A DNA stretch of 64,000 nucleotides from Bordetella genomosp. 7. GTDB lineage: Bacteria; Pseudomonadota; Gammaproteobacteria; Burkholderiales; Burkholderiaceae_B. The notes under the pieces are model-generated. The model worked only from the letters and a program-made list of their open reading frames with translations, searched no databases and was not told the DNA's origin. This document shows, one piece after another, positions 11,802 to 20,902 of the stretch (positions are counted from its first letter, which is position 1; each line of letters starts with the position of its first letter). Position numbers and translations under genes: made by a program. The stretch covers positions 558,001-622,000 of the forward strand of contig NZ_NEVK01000003.1 in NCBI RefSeq assembly GCF_002261265.1, written 5' to 3'.

Positions 11802-12671
11802 TTACGGGTGCCGGTCCTGGCGGGTCAAGGCCGATGGTAGCGCTGGCAGCGCCAACGTCCGGCGACGTGGACGGGCGCGTGCCGGCCGCTGGCGGTGGCG
11901 GGCGCTCCAGTCCAGCAGCATCAGCTCGCCGTCATGGGCTTCGGCCAGGGCCGACAGGCTCTCGACCCAGTCGCCATCATTGCAGTAAAGCACCCCGCCG
12001 ACGTCCCGCAGTTCGGGTTTGTGGATATGGCCGCACACGACGCCGTCCAGGCCGCGCCGGCGGGCTTCACCCGCCAGGGCCTCTTCAAAATCGGTAATGA
12101 AGGCCACGGCGTTCTTGACCTTGTGCTTCAGATATTGGGATAGCGACCAGTAGTGCAGGCCCATCCGGTGCCGCATGCGGTTGAAGTGGTGGTTCAGCCA
12201 CAGGGCCGACTGGTAGAGCGTGTCGCCCAGGTGCGCCAGCCATTTGCTGTGCTGTATCACGCCGTCGAATTGGTCGCCGTGCAGCACCAGCAAGCGCATG
12301 CCCCGCGCGGTGACGTGAACGTCTTCGTCCAGGATCTCGATATCGCCGAACGCATAGCCGATGAACTCACGGGCGAATTCGTCGTGGTTGCCCGGCACGA
12401 ATACCACCCGGGTTCCGTTGCGGGCCTTGCGCAGGATGCGCTGCACGACATCATTATGGGCGCGCGGCCAGTGCCAGTGCTTGCGCAGCTGCCAGCCGTC
12501 CACGATATCGCCCACCAGGTAAAGCGTATCGGACTCGTTCTGTTCCAGGAAGTCGAGCAGGAAATCCGCCTTGCAGCCGGGCGTGCCCAGGTGCAGGTCG
12601 GATATCCAGAGCGTGCGCCAGTGTGTGGCGGACAGGTCGCTCGCGGGGGTGTCGGCGTGCAATGAGCTCAT
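11802..12671 (-). CDS. Calcineurin-like phosphoesterase, LpxH-related
   Basis: 289 residues. The metallophosphoesterase motifs are complete: SDLHLG (D-x-H), GDIVDGW (GD), GNHDE (GNHD), LHGDQFD and GHIHKPE (GHxH). The family is annotated as UDP-2,3-diacylglucosamine diphosphatase-like; LpxH cleaves the pyrophosphate in lipid A synthesis. This protein is ~45 residues longer than E. coli LpxH and has the distinct YALWLNHHFNRMRHRMG-type insert of a separate LpxH-like clade, so lipid A function is not assured. The last ~35 residues are Arg/Pro-rich. Confidence 0.8.
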   Translation of the reverse strand: MSSLHADTPASDLSATHWRTLWISDLHLGTPGCKADFLLDFLEQNESDTLYLVGDIVDGWQLRKHWHWPRAHNDVVQRILRKARNGTRVVFVPGNHDEFAREFIGYAFGDIEILDEDVHVTARGMRLLVLHGDQFDGVIQHSKWLAHLGDTLYQSALWLNHHFNRMRHRMGLHYWSLSQYLKHKVKNAVAFITDFEEALAGEARRRGLDGVVCGHIHKPELRDVGGVLYCNDGDWVESLSALAEAHDGELMLLDWSARHRQRPARARPRRRTLALPALPSALTRQDRHP

Positions 12672-12773
12672 GTCCGGGATGTAACCACCCCGCCATGACT
12701 GCCGCGTGACTTTCCGGTGACGGTGTTGTGACAGATGCGAAGCCGGCGTGCCACAGCCGGCCCTGCCGCGGCC

Positions 12774-13283
12774 CTAGCGTTTGCGGGGCGGCGCGTTGCG
12801 CAGGCGCGTTCCCAGCAGCCTGTCGTGCATGAACTGGCCGTCGGGGTCGAACCAGGACCATACAAAGGTCATGAACGGCGCCAGCACAATGAACATGTCC
12901 ACCGACTTCCATTGTGTGGCCGCCGATGCGGCGGCCACGATGCCCGCGCCCACCAGCACGAGCGGCCATGCAAGCAGATAGCGCGCGACCAGTCGCGGCA
13001 CCGACGGGGGGCGGCCGTCGCGGTCCACCAACTGGATGTTCCAGGTTTTCATGGGCAGCGTCTGGCCGCTGCGGCGCCAGCACACCAGGAAATAAATGCC
13101 GATGGCCACGAACAGCCAGGCTTGCCGCGCATGGCGCAGCATCAGTGCGTGCTTGCTCTGGGTCAGCGTGTCGAACAGGTATCCGGCAAGGAAAACCACG
13201 CCGAACAGCAATACGGCTTCGTACATCATGCAGGCGAATCGGCGCAGCCTGCTGGGGGTCGACGGGGTAGGGGTGTGGGTCAT
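12774..13283 (-). CDS. RDD family membrane protein
   Basis: 169 residues with three hydrophobic segments (about 17-37, 49-67 and 100-125), as in RDD-domain proteins, named for a conserved Arg and two Asp. The WFDPDGQFMHDRLLGTRL segment near the C-terminus is the recognisable family ending. Molecular function is generally unknown; some members are implicated in ion exchange. The gene is monocistronic by appearance, between the small 61-residue gene's terminator and the phosphoesterase. Confidence 0.82.
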   Translation of the reverse strand: MTHTPTPSTPSRLRRFACMMYEAVLLFGVVFLAGYLFDTLTQSKHALMLRHARQAWLFVAIGIYFLVCWRRSGQTLPMKTWNIQLVDRDGRPPSVPRLVARYLLAWPLVLVGAGIVAAASAATQWKSVDMFIVLAPFMTFVWSWFDPDGQFMHDRLLGTRLRNAPPRKR

Positions 13284-13323
13284 GGGGGCGTATTATCCCG
13301 CATCCGGGCGGCGCGCCCGGGCG

Positions 13324-13352
13324 AAAAAAAACCCACCCGTTGCGGGGTGGGT
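13324..13352 (-). terminator. Rho-independent terminator
   Basis: Stem ACCCACCC / GGGTGGGT (13331-13338 and 13345-13352, 6-nt loop). Read on the minus strand it is followed by eight T residues. It ends the short transcript of the 61-residue gene. A second hairpin (GGGGCTG / CAGCCCC, 13360-13376) sits just upstream. Confidence 0.88.
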
Positions 13353-13409
13353 CTTAAAAGGGGCTGTTGCAGCCCCCAAGGGGAAATCGTTACTTTGCCG
13401 CGGGCTGCC

Positions 13410-13595
13410 TCAGGCGGCCGATTGCGCGGCCTTGGCGCCTTCGCGAGCCATCAGCGACTTGATGCCCAGAGCCAGTTTGCGCAGGCCGGATGCCAGGGCG
13501 CGCATGGGGCGGGGGCGGAACTGTTCTTCGATGGCTTGCAACATCAGCTGACGTTCGAGTTCGTCGGTCAGGCGAAAGGTATTCGGGTTGATCAC
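13410..13595 (-). CDS. Small hypothetical protein (61 aa)
   Basis: I do not recognise this protein. It starts with GTG at 13595, preceded by TGGAA, and encodes a 61-residue, Arg/Lys-rich, probably alpha-helical polypeptide with the segment LTDELERQLMLQAIEEQFRP. Support for it being real: it has its own strong terminator 58 bp downstream, an AT-rich leader with two palindromes upstream, and no overlapping gene. It has no membrane segment or signal peptide. Confidence 0.6.
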   Translation of the reverse strand: MINPNTFRLTDELERQLMLQAIEEQFRPRPMRALASGLRKLALGIKSLMAREGAKAAQSAA

Positions 13596-13640
13596 GATGG
13601 TTCCAGGCTTGCTAAATTCGTGTGCGTTCGGTGACGCTAC

Positions 13641-13669
13641 GGGTTAACCCGAATTTTAGGGTTAACCCT
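13641..13669. promoter_or_regulatory. Paired GGGTTAACCC palindromes
   Basis: Two perfect 10-bp palindromes GGGTTAACCC at 13641-13650 and 13659-13668 (the second extends to AGGGTTAACCCT), 18 bp start to start, joined by GAATTTTA. They lie ~45 bp upstream of the GTG of the 61-residue gene. Paired identical palindromes at this position look like a repressor or activator site, but no regulator is assigned. Confidence 0.5.
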
Positions 13670-13779
13670 GAATTTATGCAAGCCTTTAGTGCGGTGTGCA
13701 CTGAACTGGCGCTCATCATGCACCGGCTTGGCGTTTTGTGGCTTGACCGCAACGGTATCAAGCCCGTATTGCTGTTTTT

Positions 13780-15294
13780 TTACAACGCCGTGGGCGGGCG
13801 ATCCCGATAGCTCGAGGCCACGAGTTCGAATCCGAACAACCGGCAGTCCAGCGCGCCGTTGTACAGCGGAATGCGGCGCAGTGGCTTCAGGCGCAGGTGC
13901 TGCGGCAGATCGCGGTCGCTGGAAATCACATGCAGCTGCCAGCCGGCGTATTCGCGCTTCAGGTGCGCCGACCATTCGCGCCACAGGTCCGATTCGTCGC
14001 TGGGCAGCCGCTCGCCGTATGGCGGGTTGGTGACGATCCACCCTTGCTCGGCGGGCGGGGGCGCCGAGCGCGCGTCGCCTACCTCGAACCGGATGCTGTC
14101 GGCCGTCAGCCAGGCGCGTTCTGCATTGCTGCGGGCGAAATCGATGGCGCGGGGGTCGAGGTCATAGCCCACCAGCGGGGCGTCCAGCTGCGGCAGAATG
14201 CGGCTGCGGGCATCGTCTTTCAGGTCTTGCCAGCGGCGTGCATCGTGATCGCGCAGGCGCTCGAAGCCAAATGGCCGCGAGATGCCCGCGGGCACGCCCA
14301 GCGCGATCCAGGCCGCTTCGATCAGGATCGTGCCGCTGCCGCAGAAGGGGTCGAGCAATGCCCCCGCCGGGTCCCAGCCGGCCAGCGCCAGCATGCCGGC
14401 CGCCAGGTTTTCGCGCAGGGGCGCTTCGCCCTTGTCGAGCCGCCAGCCCCGCTTGAAGAGCGATTCGCCCGACGTATCGAGATACAGCGTGGCGGTATGG
14501 CCGGTCAGGAACAGGTGTACGCGCGCATCGGGACGCACGGTGTCGATACTGGGCCGTTCGCCTTCGCGTTCACGCAGGCGGTCACAAATGCCGTCTTTGG
14601 CGCGCAGATTGCAATAGTGCAGGCTTTGCACGGGGCTTTTGATGGCCGAGGTGTCCACGCGCAGAGTCTGCTCGGCGCCGAACCAGCGTTCCCAGGGTAC
14701 GTCCCGGGCCAGGTACAGGATGTCGTCTTCGTGCGAGATTTCCTCGTGGGCCACCTGAACCAGGATGCGGGTCGCCAGCCGCGAGTACAGGTTGGCGCGC
14801 TGCACGCCGGCCCAGTCGGCGCGGAAATGACAGCCGGCGCGCCCGGCCCGGGCATCGGCAAAGCCGAGCGCCTGCATTTCGGCGGTCAGGGCTTCTTCCA
14901 GGCCCTGCGGGCAGGGCGCGAAGATGTCGAAGGTTTCCGGCTCGCGCGCTGCGCGCGGCTCGCGCCGCCGTGCGCCGGACGGCCGGTCGCCGGTTTCGGG
15001 GTCGCGCGGCCCGAAGGCGCCCGAGCGCGGCGCGCGTTGGCTATCGTCGTGCGTACCGCGCTGGCCGGGCGCCTTCCCGGCGCGCGCGGAGAATGTGCCG
15101 GACTCGGCCCGTTGCTGCGGCGCCGGGTGGGCCAGGGTGCGCCCGGTTTTCTCTTTGGCGAGCTCCATCTGGGCTGCCGAGCGTGCGCGCGCGCCGCTGC
15201 GCGTGCGTTTGCCGCGATCGCCCGCGGCATGGGCGTCGCGGGCTGTTTTCTTGACCGTCAGGGTCTTGCGGCGGGAGTGATCATCAGAAGGCAT
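13780..15294 (-). CDS. THUMP-domain class I SAM-dependent RNA methyltransferase
   Basis: 504 residues. From about residue 119 it matches the RlmL N-terminal-half/YpsC-type family: FDIFAPCPQGLEEAL, a THUMP RNA-binding region, then the Rossmann methyltransferase with DPFCGSGTILIEAA and catalytic IVTNPPYGERL (NPPY). The family makes N2-methylguanosine in 23S rRNA; the precise target here is inferred. Residues 1-118 are an Arg/Ala/Gly/Pro-rich, strongly basic, low-complexity extension without a fold I recognise. ATG at 15294 was chosen over an upstream TTG. The fused second methyltransferase of E. coli RlmKL is absent. Confidence 0.85.
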   Translation of the reverse strand: MPSDDHSRRKTLTVKKTARDAHAAGDRGKRTRSGARARSAAQMELAKEKTGRTLAHPAPQQRAESGTFSARAGKAPGQRGTHDDSQRAPRSGAFGPRDPETGDRPSGARRREPRAAREPETFDIFAPCPQGLEEALTAEMQALGFADARAGRAGCHFRADWAGVQRANLYSRLATRILVQVAHEEISHEDDILYLARDVPWERWFGAEQTLRVDTSAIKSPVQSLHYCNLRAKDGICDRLREREGERPSIDTVRPDARVHLFLTGHTATLYLDTSGESLFKRGWRLDKGEAPLRENLAAGMLALAGWDPAGALLDPFCGSGTILIEAAWIALGVPAGISRPFGFERLRDHDARRWQDLKDDARSRILPQLDAPLVGYDLDPRAIDFARSNAERAWLTADSIRFEVGDARSAPPPAEQGWIVTNPPYGERLPSDESDLWREWSAHLKREYAGWQLHVISSDRDLPQHLRLKPLRRIPLYNGALDCRLFGFELVASSYRDRPPTAL

Positions 15295-15327
15295 GCGAAT
15301 CCGGGCCGGGGGGCCGGGCAAGGGGCG

Positions 15328-15750
15328 TCAGAAAGGCTTGAGTACGACCAGCAGCACCACTGCCACCAGCAACAAGACCGGAATTTCGTTGAACCAGCGG
15401 TAGAACCGGTGCGAGCGCGTGTTGCGCCCTTGTTCGAACTTGCGCAGCATCCCGCCACAGGCATGGTGGTAGCCGATGATGAGCAGTACGAAGAACAGCT
15501 TGGCATGCATCCAGCCGTTGCCGGGGCCCATGCCTATGCCATAGCCCACATACAGCCACAGCCCCAGGGCGATGGCGATGACGGCCAGCATGGTCGTAAA
15601 GCGGTAAAGACGGCGTCCCATGGCCACCAGGGTGGACTGCACGGCGTGGTCCGGCTGCTGGGCGAGGTTGACGTAGATGCGCGGCAGGTAAAACAGACCC
15701 GCGAACCAGGACGTAACGAAAACGATGTGAAAGGCCTTGACCCAGAGCAT
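15328..15750 (-). CDS. hemJ: HemJ-family membrane protein (protoporphyrinogen oxidase)
   Basis: 140 residues with four hydrophobic segments and the HemJ/CopD-like N-terminus LWVKAFHIVFVTSWFAGLFYLPRIYV, including the conserved His8 and the LPRI/YV block. HemJ converts protoporphyrinogen IX to protoporphyrin IX in many proteobacteria lacking HemG/HemY. Length and motif order fit this family well. Its stop is 33 bp from the start of the methyltransferase gene downstream, suggesting co-transcription. Confidence 0.85.
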   Translation of the reverse strand: MLWVKAFHIVFVTSWFAGLFYLPRIYVNLAQQPDHAVQSTLVAMGRRLYRFTTMLAVIAIALGLWLYVGYGIGMGPGNGWMHAKLFFVLLIIGYHHACGGMLRKFEQGRNTRSHRFYRWFNEIPVLLLVAVVLLVVLKPF

Positions 15751-15905
15751 GGCGGCGCGTCCGATACAACGAAAGGGAATGGGTGCATTGTAGTCAAGGA
15801 TGGGGCCTTGCCTGTGCTGCCCCGCCGCCCAACCCGCCGTGCCCGGCCATTCCAGGCAGCGCAGGGCTGCGGGCCTGCATGCGGCGGCCGCCGTCGGTGT
15901 GCGGG

Positions 15906-17357
15906 TCAGATGACGTACAGGTCTACATATTCATGCACGGCCATGGCTTCCAGGGTGTGTTGGTCCAGGGACGCGTCCAGGATGCGGGCCTGTTGGCGCG
16001 GCGGGAAGATGCGGGCCAGGTTGGTGCGGAATTTGGCTTCCAGCAACGGGATGCCTTCCTGGCGGCGGCGCCTGTGGCCGATGGGGTATTCGCAGACCAC
16101 TTCGTCCAGTCGGGTGCCGTCGTTGAATTCCACGGTGAGCGCATTCGCGATGGAGCGTTTGTCGGGATCGTGATAGTCGCGGGTGAAGGCCGGGTCTTCT
16201 ACGCACACGATCTTGGCGCGCAGGGCGTCGATGCGCGGGTCGGCGGCCACGTCGTCTTCATAGTCGGCCGCGGTGAGGCGGCCGAAGAGTATCGGCACGG
16301 CCACCATGTATTGGATGCAATGGTCGCGGTCGGCCGGGTTGTCCAGCGGGCCCTGCTTGTCGATGATGCGGATGCAGGCCTCGTGTGTGCGGATCACGAT
16401 GCGCTTGATTTCCGCAGGCGACCTGCCGGCGACGAGCAGGCGCGCGTGAATGTCCATGGCGCATTCCACGGCGGTTTGCGCATGGAACTCGGCCGGATAC
16501 GAAATCTTGAACAGCACGTTTTCCATCACGTAGCTGCCATAGGGCCGCTGGAACCTGAAGGGCCGACCCTTGAACAAAACGTCGTAAAAGCCCCAGGTCT
16601 TGGCTGTGAGCACAGAGGGATAGCCCATTTCGCCGGTGCGTGCGATGAGCGCCAGGCGTACGGCGCGGCTGGTGGCGTCGCCCGCCGCCCAGCTCTTGCG
16701 GCTGCCGGTGTTGGGAGCGTGGCGGTAGGTGCGCAGGCTCTGGCCGTCGACCCAGGCCAGCGAGACGGCGTTGATGATTTCGTCTCGCGACAGGCCCAGC
16801 ATCTGCGCCACGACAGCCGTGGATGCCACCTTTACCAGCACGACGTGGTCCAGGCCCACTTTATTGAACGAGTTCTCCAGCGCGATGCAGCCCTGTATTT
16901 CATGGGCCTTGACCATGGCGGTGAGAACGTCGCGCATGGTCAGCGGCGGCTTGCCCGCGGCCACGGCGTTGCGCGAGAGCCAGTCGGCGGTGGCCAGTAT
17001 GCCGCCCAGGTTGTCCGAGGGATGGCCCCATTCGGCGGCTAGCCACGTATCGTTGAAGTCCAGCCAGCGGATCATGGCGCCGATGTTGAAAGCGGCCTGG
17101 ACGGGGTCGAGCTGGAACTGGGTGCCAGGCACCTTGGCGCCCAGCGGCACGGACGTGCCGGGCACGATGGGGCCCAGGAGCTTGCGGCATGCGGGGTACT
17201 CCAGCGCTTCCAGGCCGCAGCCCAGCGTATCGATCAGGCAGTTGCGCGCGGTTTCGCAGGCCGGCTGGCTTTCGACCTGGTAGTCCAGCACGTAGTCGGC
17301 GATATCGGCCAGCACTTGGTCGGGTTCGGGACGCAGGTTCGATTCAATGACGGACAT
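15906..17357 (-). CDS. prpD: 2-methylcitrate dehydratase PrpD
   Basis: 483 residues, exactly the common PrpD length. PrpD dehydrates 2-methylcitrate to 2-methyl-cis-aconitate in propionate oxidation. MmgE/PrpD-family segments are evident: [60 protein letters not shown] and [15 protein letters not shown] 17357 is preceded by AGGAG at good spacing. It is divergent from the gntR-acnD-prpF operon and shares with it a 145-bp control region holding a palindromic operator candidate. It is biochemically redundant with AcnD/PrpF encoded next to it. Confidence 0.93.
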   Translation of the reverse strand: MSVIESNLRPEPDQVLADIADYVLDYQVESQPACETARNCLIDTLGCGLEALEYPACRKLLGPIVPGTSVPLGAKVPGTQFQLDPVQAAFNIGAMIRWLDFNDTWLAAEWGHPSDNLGGILATADWLSRNAVAAGKPPLTMRDVLTAMVKAHEIQGCIALENSFNKVGLDHVVLVKVASTAVVAQMLGLSRDEIINAVSLAWVDGQSLRTYRHAPNTGSRKSWAAGDATSRAVRLALIARTGEMGYPSVLTAKTWGFYDVLFKGRPFRFQRPYGSYVMENVLFKISYPAEFHAQTAVECAMDIHARLLVAGRSPAEIKRIVIRTHEACIRIIDKQGPLDNPADRDHCIQYMVAVPILFGRLTAADYEDDVAADPRIDALRAKIVCVEDPAFTRDYHDPDKRSIANALTVEFNDGTRLDEVVCEYPIGHRRRRQEGIPLLEAKFRTNLARIFPPRQQARILDASLDQHTLEAMAVHEYVDLYVI

Positions 17358-17429
17358 GGCGGCTCCTGGTGCAGGCTGCGCGCCGCGCGCCACGCGACGG
17401 CAGGCTGGTGGTCACGAAAGCAATTGGAT

Positions 17430-17443
17430 GATTGTTGACAATC
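17430..17443. promoter_or_regulatory. Candidate GntR operator in prpD-gntR control region
   Basis: A perfect 14-bp palindrome, GATTGTTGACAATC, between the divergent prpD and gntR starts. It contains TTGACA (17435-17440), which could be a -35 element for the rightward promoter. The ATTGTnnACAAT form suits an FCD-type GntR dimer. A related sequence, ATTGTCGACAT at 17494-17504, overlaps the gntR start codon. Confidence 0.65.
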
Positions 17444-17502
17444 TAGCCCTGAAAGTACAATCTGACTATAATTTCCCGGTCTCCATCCGTGAAATTGTCG
17501 AC

Positions 17503-18216
17503 ATGGACGCCCAAGTCGCAGTATTGCGCCCTGCCGCCGAATCTGAATCCGAAACCCTTGCGGACCACGTTTTCCGCAAGATCCAGGCGGCTATCGTCAA
17601 GGGCGAGATCGCGCCGGGCACCAAGATGTCCGAGCCCGAGCTCGCGCGCACCTACGGTATCAGCCGCGGGCCCTTGCGCGAGGCCATTCATCGGCTCGAA
17701 GGGCAGCGGCTGCTGGTGCGCATACCCCATGTGGGCGCGCGGGTTGTCTCGCTCAGTCAGCAAGAACTGTGCGAGCTGTATCAGATACGCGAGTCGCTCG
17801 AAGGCATGGCTTGCCGACTGGCCGCCGCGCGCATGACACCCGCCGGCGCAGACGAGCTACGCCGGGTGCTCGAGGCCCACGAGCGTGACGAGGCCTTCCA
17901 GGCCGGCCGGGGCTACTATCTGCAAGAGGGCGACTACGATTTCCATTACCGCATCGTGCAGGCCAGCGGCAACCAGATGCTGATCCGCCTGCTGTGCGAC
18001 GACCTTTACCAACTGGCGCGGATGTATCGCATCCAGTATTCGGCCACGCCCAACCGCCCCCGCCAGGCGTACGCCGAGCATCACCGTATCCTCGACGCGC
18101 TGGCCGACGGCGACGGGGAACTGGCGGAACTCCTGATGCGCAGGCATATCCGCGCGTCGCGTCTCAACATTGAACAGCAGATCGCGCAGGGCAACCTGCC
18201 GCGTACGGAAGCATGA
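17503..18216 (+). CDS. GntR/FCD transcriptional regulator of the methylcitrate locus
   Basis: 237 residues. The N-terminal winged helix (about 20-88) has the GntR pattern LADHVFRKIQAAIVKGEIAPGTKMSEPELARTYGISRGPLREAI, cut here by the usual L-GL-V-P-GA block. The C-terminal FCD all-helical sensor domain (about 98-228) shows the metal/ligand-type histidines in DYDFHYRIV and the EHHRILDAL block. ATG 17503 is used because upstream in-frame sequence has no family similarity and contains the palindromic operator. Its stop overlaps acnD by 4 nt (ATGA), so it heads the acnD-prpF operon and probably controls it and prpD. Effector unknown; 2-methylcitrate is the obvious guess. Confidence 0.9.
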   Translation: MDAQVAVLRPAAESESETLADHVFRKIQAAIVKGEIAPGTKMSEPELARTYGISRGPLREAIHRLEGQRLLVRIPHVGARVVSLSQQELCELYQIRESLEGMACRLAAARMTPAGADELRRVLEAHERDEAFQAGRGYYLQEGDYDFHYRIVQASGNQMLIRLLCDDLYQLARMYRIQYSATPNRPRQAYAEHHRILDALADGDGELAELLMRRHIRASRLNIEQQIAQGNLPRTEA

Positions 18217-20828
18217 ACACCAAATACCGCAAGCCCCTGCCCGGCACCGACCTGGACTACTTCGATGCACGCGCCGCCGTCGAGGCGCTGGCGCCCGGCG
18301 CTTATGATGGCCTGCCCTATACGTCGAGGGTGCTGGCCGAGAACCTGGTGCGCCGCTGCGACCCTGCGCTGCTCGACGACGCCCTGCGGCAGCTCATCGA
18401 GCGCCGGCGCGACCTGGACTTTCCGTGGTTCCCCGCGCGGGTGGTGTGCCACGACATTCTGGGCCAGACCGCGCTGGTGGACCTGGCGGGCCTGCGCGAT
18501 GCCATCGCGGAAAAGGGCGGAGACCCGGCCAAGGTCAACCCGGTGGTGCCGGTGCAGTTGATCGTCGACCATTCACTTGCGGTGGAGCACGGAGGGTTCG
18601 AGCCCGACGCATTCGCCAAGAACCGGGCCATCGAAGACCGCCGCAACGAAGACCGTTTCCATTTCATCGAATGGACGCGCAAGGCATTTCGCAACGTTGA
18701 TGTCGTGCCGCCGGGCAACGGCATCATGCACCAGATCAATCTCGAGCGCATGTCGCCTGTCATACACGCACAGGGCGGCGTGGCGTTTCCCGATACGCTG
18801 GTGGGCACCGACAGCCATACACCGCATGTAGACGCCCTGGGCGTCATCGCCATCGGCGTGGGCGGGCTCGAAGCCGAGAACGTCATGCTGGGCCGCGCGT
18901 CATGGATGCGCCTGCCCGACATCGTCGGGGTCGAGCTCACGGGGCGGCGCCAGCCGGGTATCACGGCTACCGATATCGTACTGACGCTGACCGAATTCCT
19001 GCGCAAGGAACGGGTAGTGGGCGCCTATCTCGAGTTCTACGGGGATGGCGCTTCGAGCCTGACCCTGGGCGACCGCGCCACCATTTCGAATATGGCGCCC
19101 GAATATGGCGCAACCGCCGCGATGTTCTCCATCGACGGCCAGACCGTCGAATACCTGAAGCTCACCGGCCGCGACGACGCACAGGTGCGGCTGGTGGAAA
19201 CCTATGCCCGCACGGCGGGGTTGTGGTCCGACACGCTGGCCAATGTACAGTACGAACGCGTGCTGCGGTTCGACCTGTCCAGCGTCGTGCGTACCCTGGC
19301 GGGGCCTTCCAACCCGCACCGGCGCCTGCCGGTGTCCGACCTGGCCGCGCGCGGCATCGCCGGCCCGGTGGCGTCGCAGCCCGGCCTGCTGCCCGATGGC
19401 GCGGTCATCATCGCCGCCATTACCAGCTGCACCAACACCAGCAACCCGCGCAACGTCATTGCCGCGGGGCTGCTTGCGCGCAATGCCAATCGTGCGGGCC
19501 TGGCGCGCAAGCCGTGGGTCAAGACTTCCCTGGCGCCGGGATCGAAGGCGGTGGCTCTCTACCTTGAAGAAGCCGGCCTGACCGCCGAGCTGGACAAACT
19601 GGGCTTCGGCATCGTGGGGTTCGCCTGTACCACGTGCAACGGCATGTCCGGCGCGCTCGATCCGGCGATCCAGCAGGAAATCATCGACCGCGACCTCTAT
19701 TCCACGGCCGTCCTGTCCGGCAACCGGAATTTCGACGGACGCATCCATCCCTATGCGAAACAGGCTTTCCTGGCTTCGCCGCCGCTGGTGGTGGCCTATG
19801 CCATTGCCGGCACCATCCGCTTCGACATCGAGCAGGACGTGCTGGGCGTCGATGCCGACGGCAAGCCGATATGCCTGAAGGACATCTGGCCCAGCGACGA
19901 GGAAATCGACGCGGTGGTGCAGGCCGCCGTCAAGCCAGAGCACTTCCGCAACGTCTATGAACCCATGTTCGGTATCCGCAACGAGCGCCGCGAGGCCGTC
20001 AGCCCGCTGTACGACTGGCGCCCGCAAAGCACGTATATCCGCCGCCCCCCGTATTGGGAAGGCGCGCTCGCCGGCGAGCGCACGCTGCGCGGCATGCGTC
20101 CGCTGGCGCTCTTGGGCGACAACATCACCACCGACCACCTGTCGCCGTCCAACGCCATCCTGCCCGACAGCGCCGCGGGCGAATACCTGGCCAGAATGGG
20201 CCTGCCCGAAGAAGATTTCAATTCGTACGCGACGCACCGGGGAGACCACCTTACCGCCCAGCGCGCCACATTCGCCAATCCCAAGCTCTTTAACGAGATG
20301 GTGCGCGATGCCGATGGCAAGGTCGTGCAGGGGTCGCTGGCGCGCGTCGAGCCCGACGGCAAGGTGATGCGCATGTGGGAAGCCATCGAGACCTACATGC
20401 AGCGCAAGCAGCCGTTGATCATCGTGGCCGGCGCCGACTACGGCCAGGGCTCGTCGCGCGACTGGGCCGCCAAGGGCGTGCGCCTGGCCGGCGTCGAGGC
20501 CATCGTGGCCGAAGGTTTCGAACGCATCCATCGCACCAACCTGCTGGGCATGGGCGTATTGCCGCTGGAATTCAAGCCGGGCACCAACCGCAGCACGCTG
20601 GCGCTGGACGGCACCGAAACCTACGACGTGATCGGCGTTCGACAGCCGCGCGCCGACCTTACGCTGGTTGTGCACAGGCGCAACGGCGAAACGCTGCAGG
20701 TGCCCGTAACCTGCCGGCTCGACACCGCCGAAGAAGTCTCCATCTACGAAGCGGGCGGCGTGCTGCAGCGCTTTGCGCAAGACTTCCTCGAAGCCGAGGC
20801 GGCCGCCGTCGACCAGAAGGCGGGCTGA
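18213..20828 (+). CDS. acnD: Fe/S-dependent 2-methylisocitrate dehydratase AcnD
   Basis: 871 residues, an aconitase-superfamily enzyme of AcnD length (AcnA is ~890). Cluster-binding cysteines are in SCTNTSNP (about 407) and CTTCNGMSG (about 473 and 476). Other aconitase blocks: VGTDSHTPHVDALGVIAIGVGGLEAE and GADYGQGSSRDWAAKG. AcnD, with PrpF, converts 2-methylcitrate toward 2-methyl-cis-aconitate. The AcnD assignment rests on its position between the GntR gene and prpF; by motif alone it could be AcnA. Start overlaps the gntR stop by 4 nt. Confidence 0.92.
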   Translation: MNTKYRKPLPGTDLDYFDARAAVEALAPGAYDGLPYTSRVLAENLVRRCDPALLDDALRQLIERRRDLDFPWFPARVVCHDILGQTALVDLAGLRDAIAEKGGDPAKVNPVVPVQLIVDHSLAVEHGGFEPDAFAKNRAIEDRRNEDRFHFIEWTRKAFRNVDVVPPGNGIMHQINLERMSPVIHAQGGVAFPDTLVGTDSHTPHVDALGVIAIGVGGLEAENVMLGRASWMRLPDIVGVELTGRRQPGITATDIVLTLTEFLRKERVVGAYLEFYGDGASSLTLGDRATISNMAPEYGATAAMFSIDGQTVEYLKLTGRDDAQVRLVETYARTAGLWSDTLANVQYERVLRFDLSSVVRTLAGPSNPHRRLPVSDLAARGIAGPVASQPGLLPDGAVIIAAITSCTNTSNPRNVIAAGLLARNANRAGLARKPWVKTSLAPGSKAVALYLEEAGLTAELDKLGFGIVGFACTTCNGMSGALDPAIQQEIIDRDLYSTAVLSGNRNFDGRIHPYAKQAFLASPPLVVAYAIAGTIRFDIEQDVLGVDADGKPICLKDIWPSDEEIDAVVQAAVKPEHFRNVYEPMFGIRNERREAVSPLYDWRPQSTYIRRPPYWEGALAGERTLRGMRPLALLGDNITTDHLSPSNAILPDSAAGEYLARMGLPEEDFNSYATHRGDHLTAQRATFANPKLFNEMVRDADGKVVQGSLARVEPDGKVMRMWEAIETYMQRKQPLIIVAGADYGQGSSRDWAAKGVRLAGVEAIVAEGFERIHRTNLLGMGVLPLEFKPGTNRSTLALDGTETYDVIGVRQPRADLTLVVHRRNGETLQVPVTCRLDTAEEVSIYEAGGVLQRFAQDFLEAEAAAVDQKAG

Positions 20829-20902
20829 TCAGGCGGGCACGCCTGCACACGCGGTTACTTCGAAACAGATCAAGAATGGTTCAGATTATTCAGGACGGCA
20901 AC

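Noticed and set aside
13622-13810. 62-residue plus-strand frame over the GGGTTAACCC region
   Set aside because: No ribosome binding site, no similarity, and it would read through the presumed control region and into the methyltransferase 3' end.
17467-17472. TATAAT as -10 for the gntR operon
   Set aside because: It is 26 bp from the TTGACA at 17435, too far for one promoter. TACAAT at 17456 is at 15 bp, also imperfect. I left the -10 unassigned.
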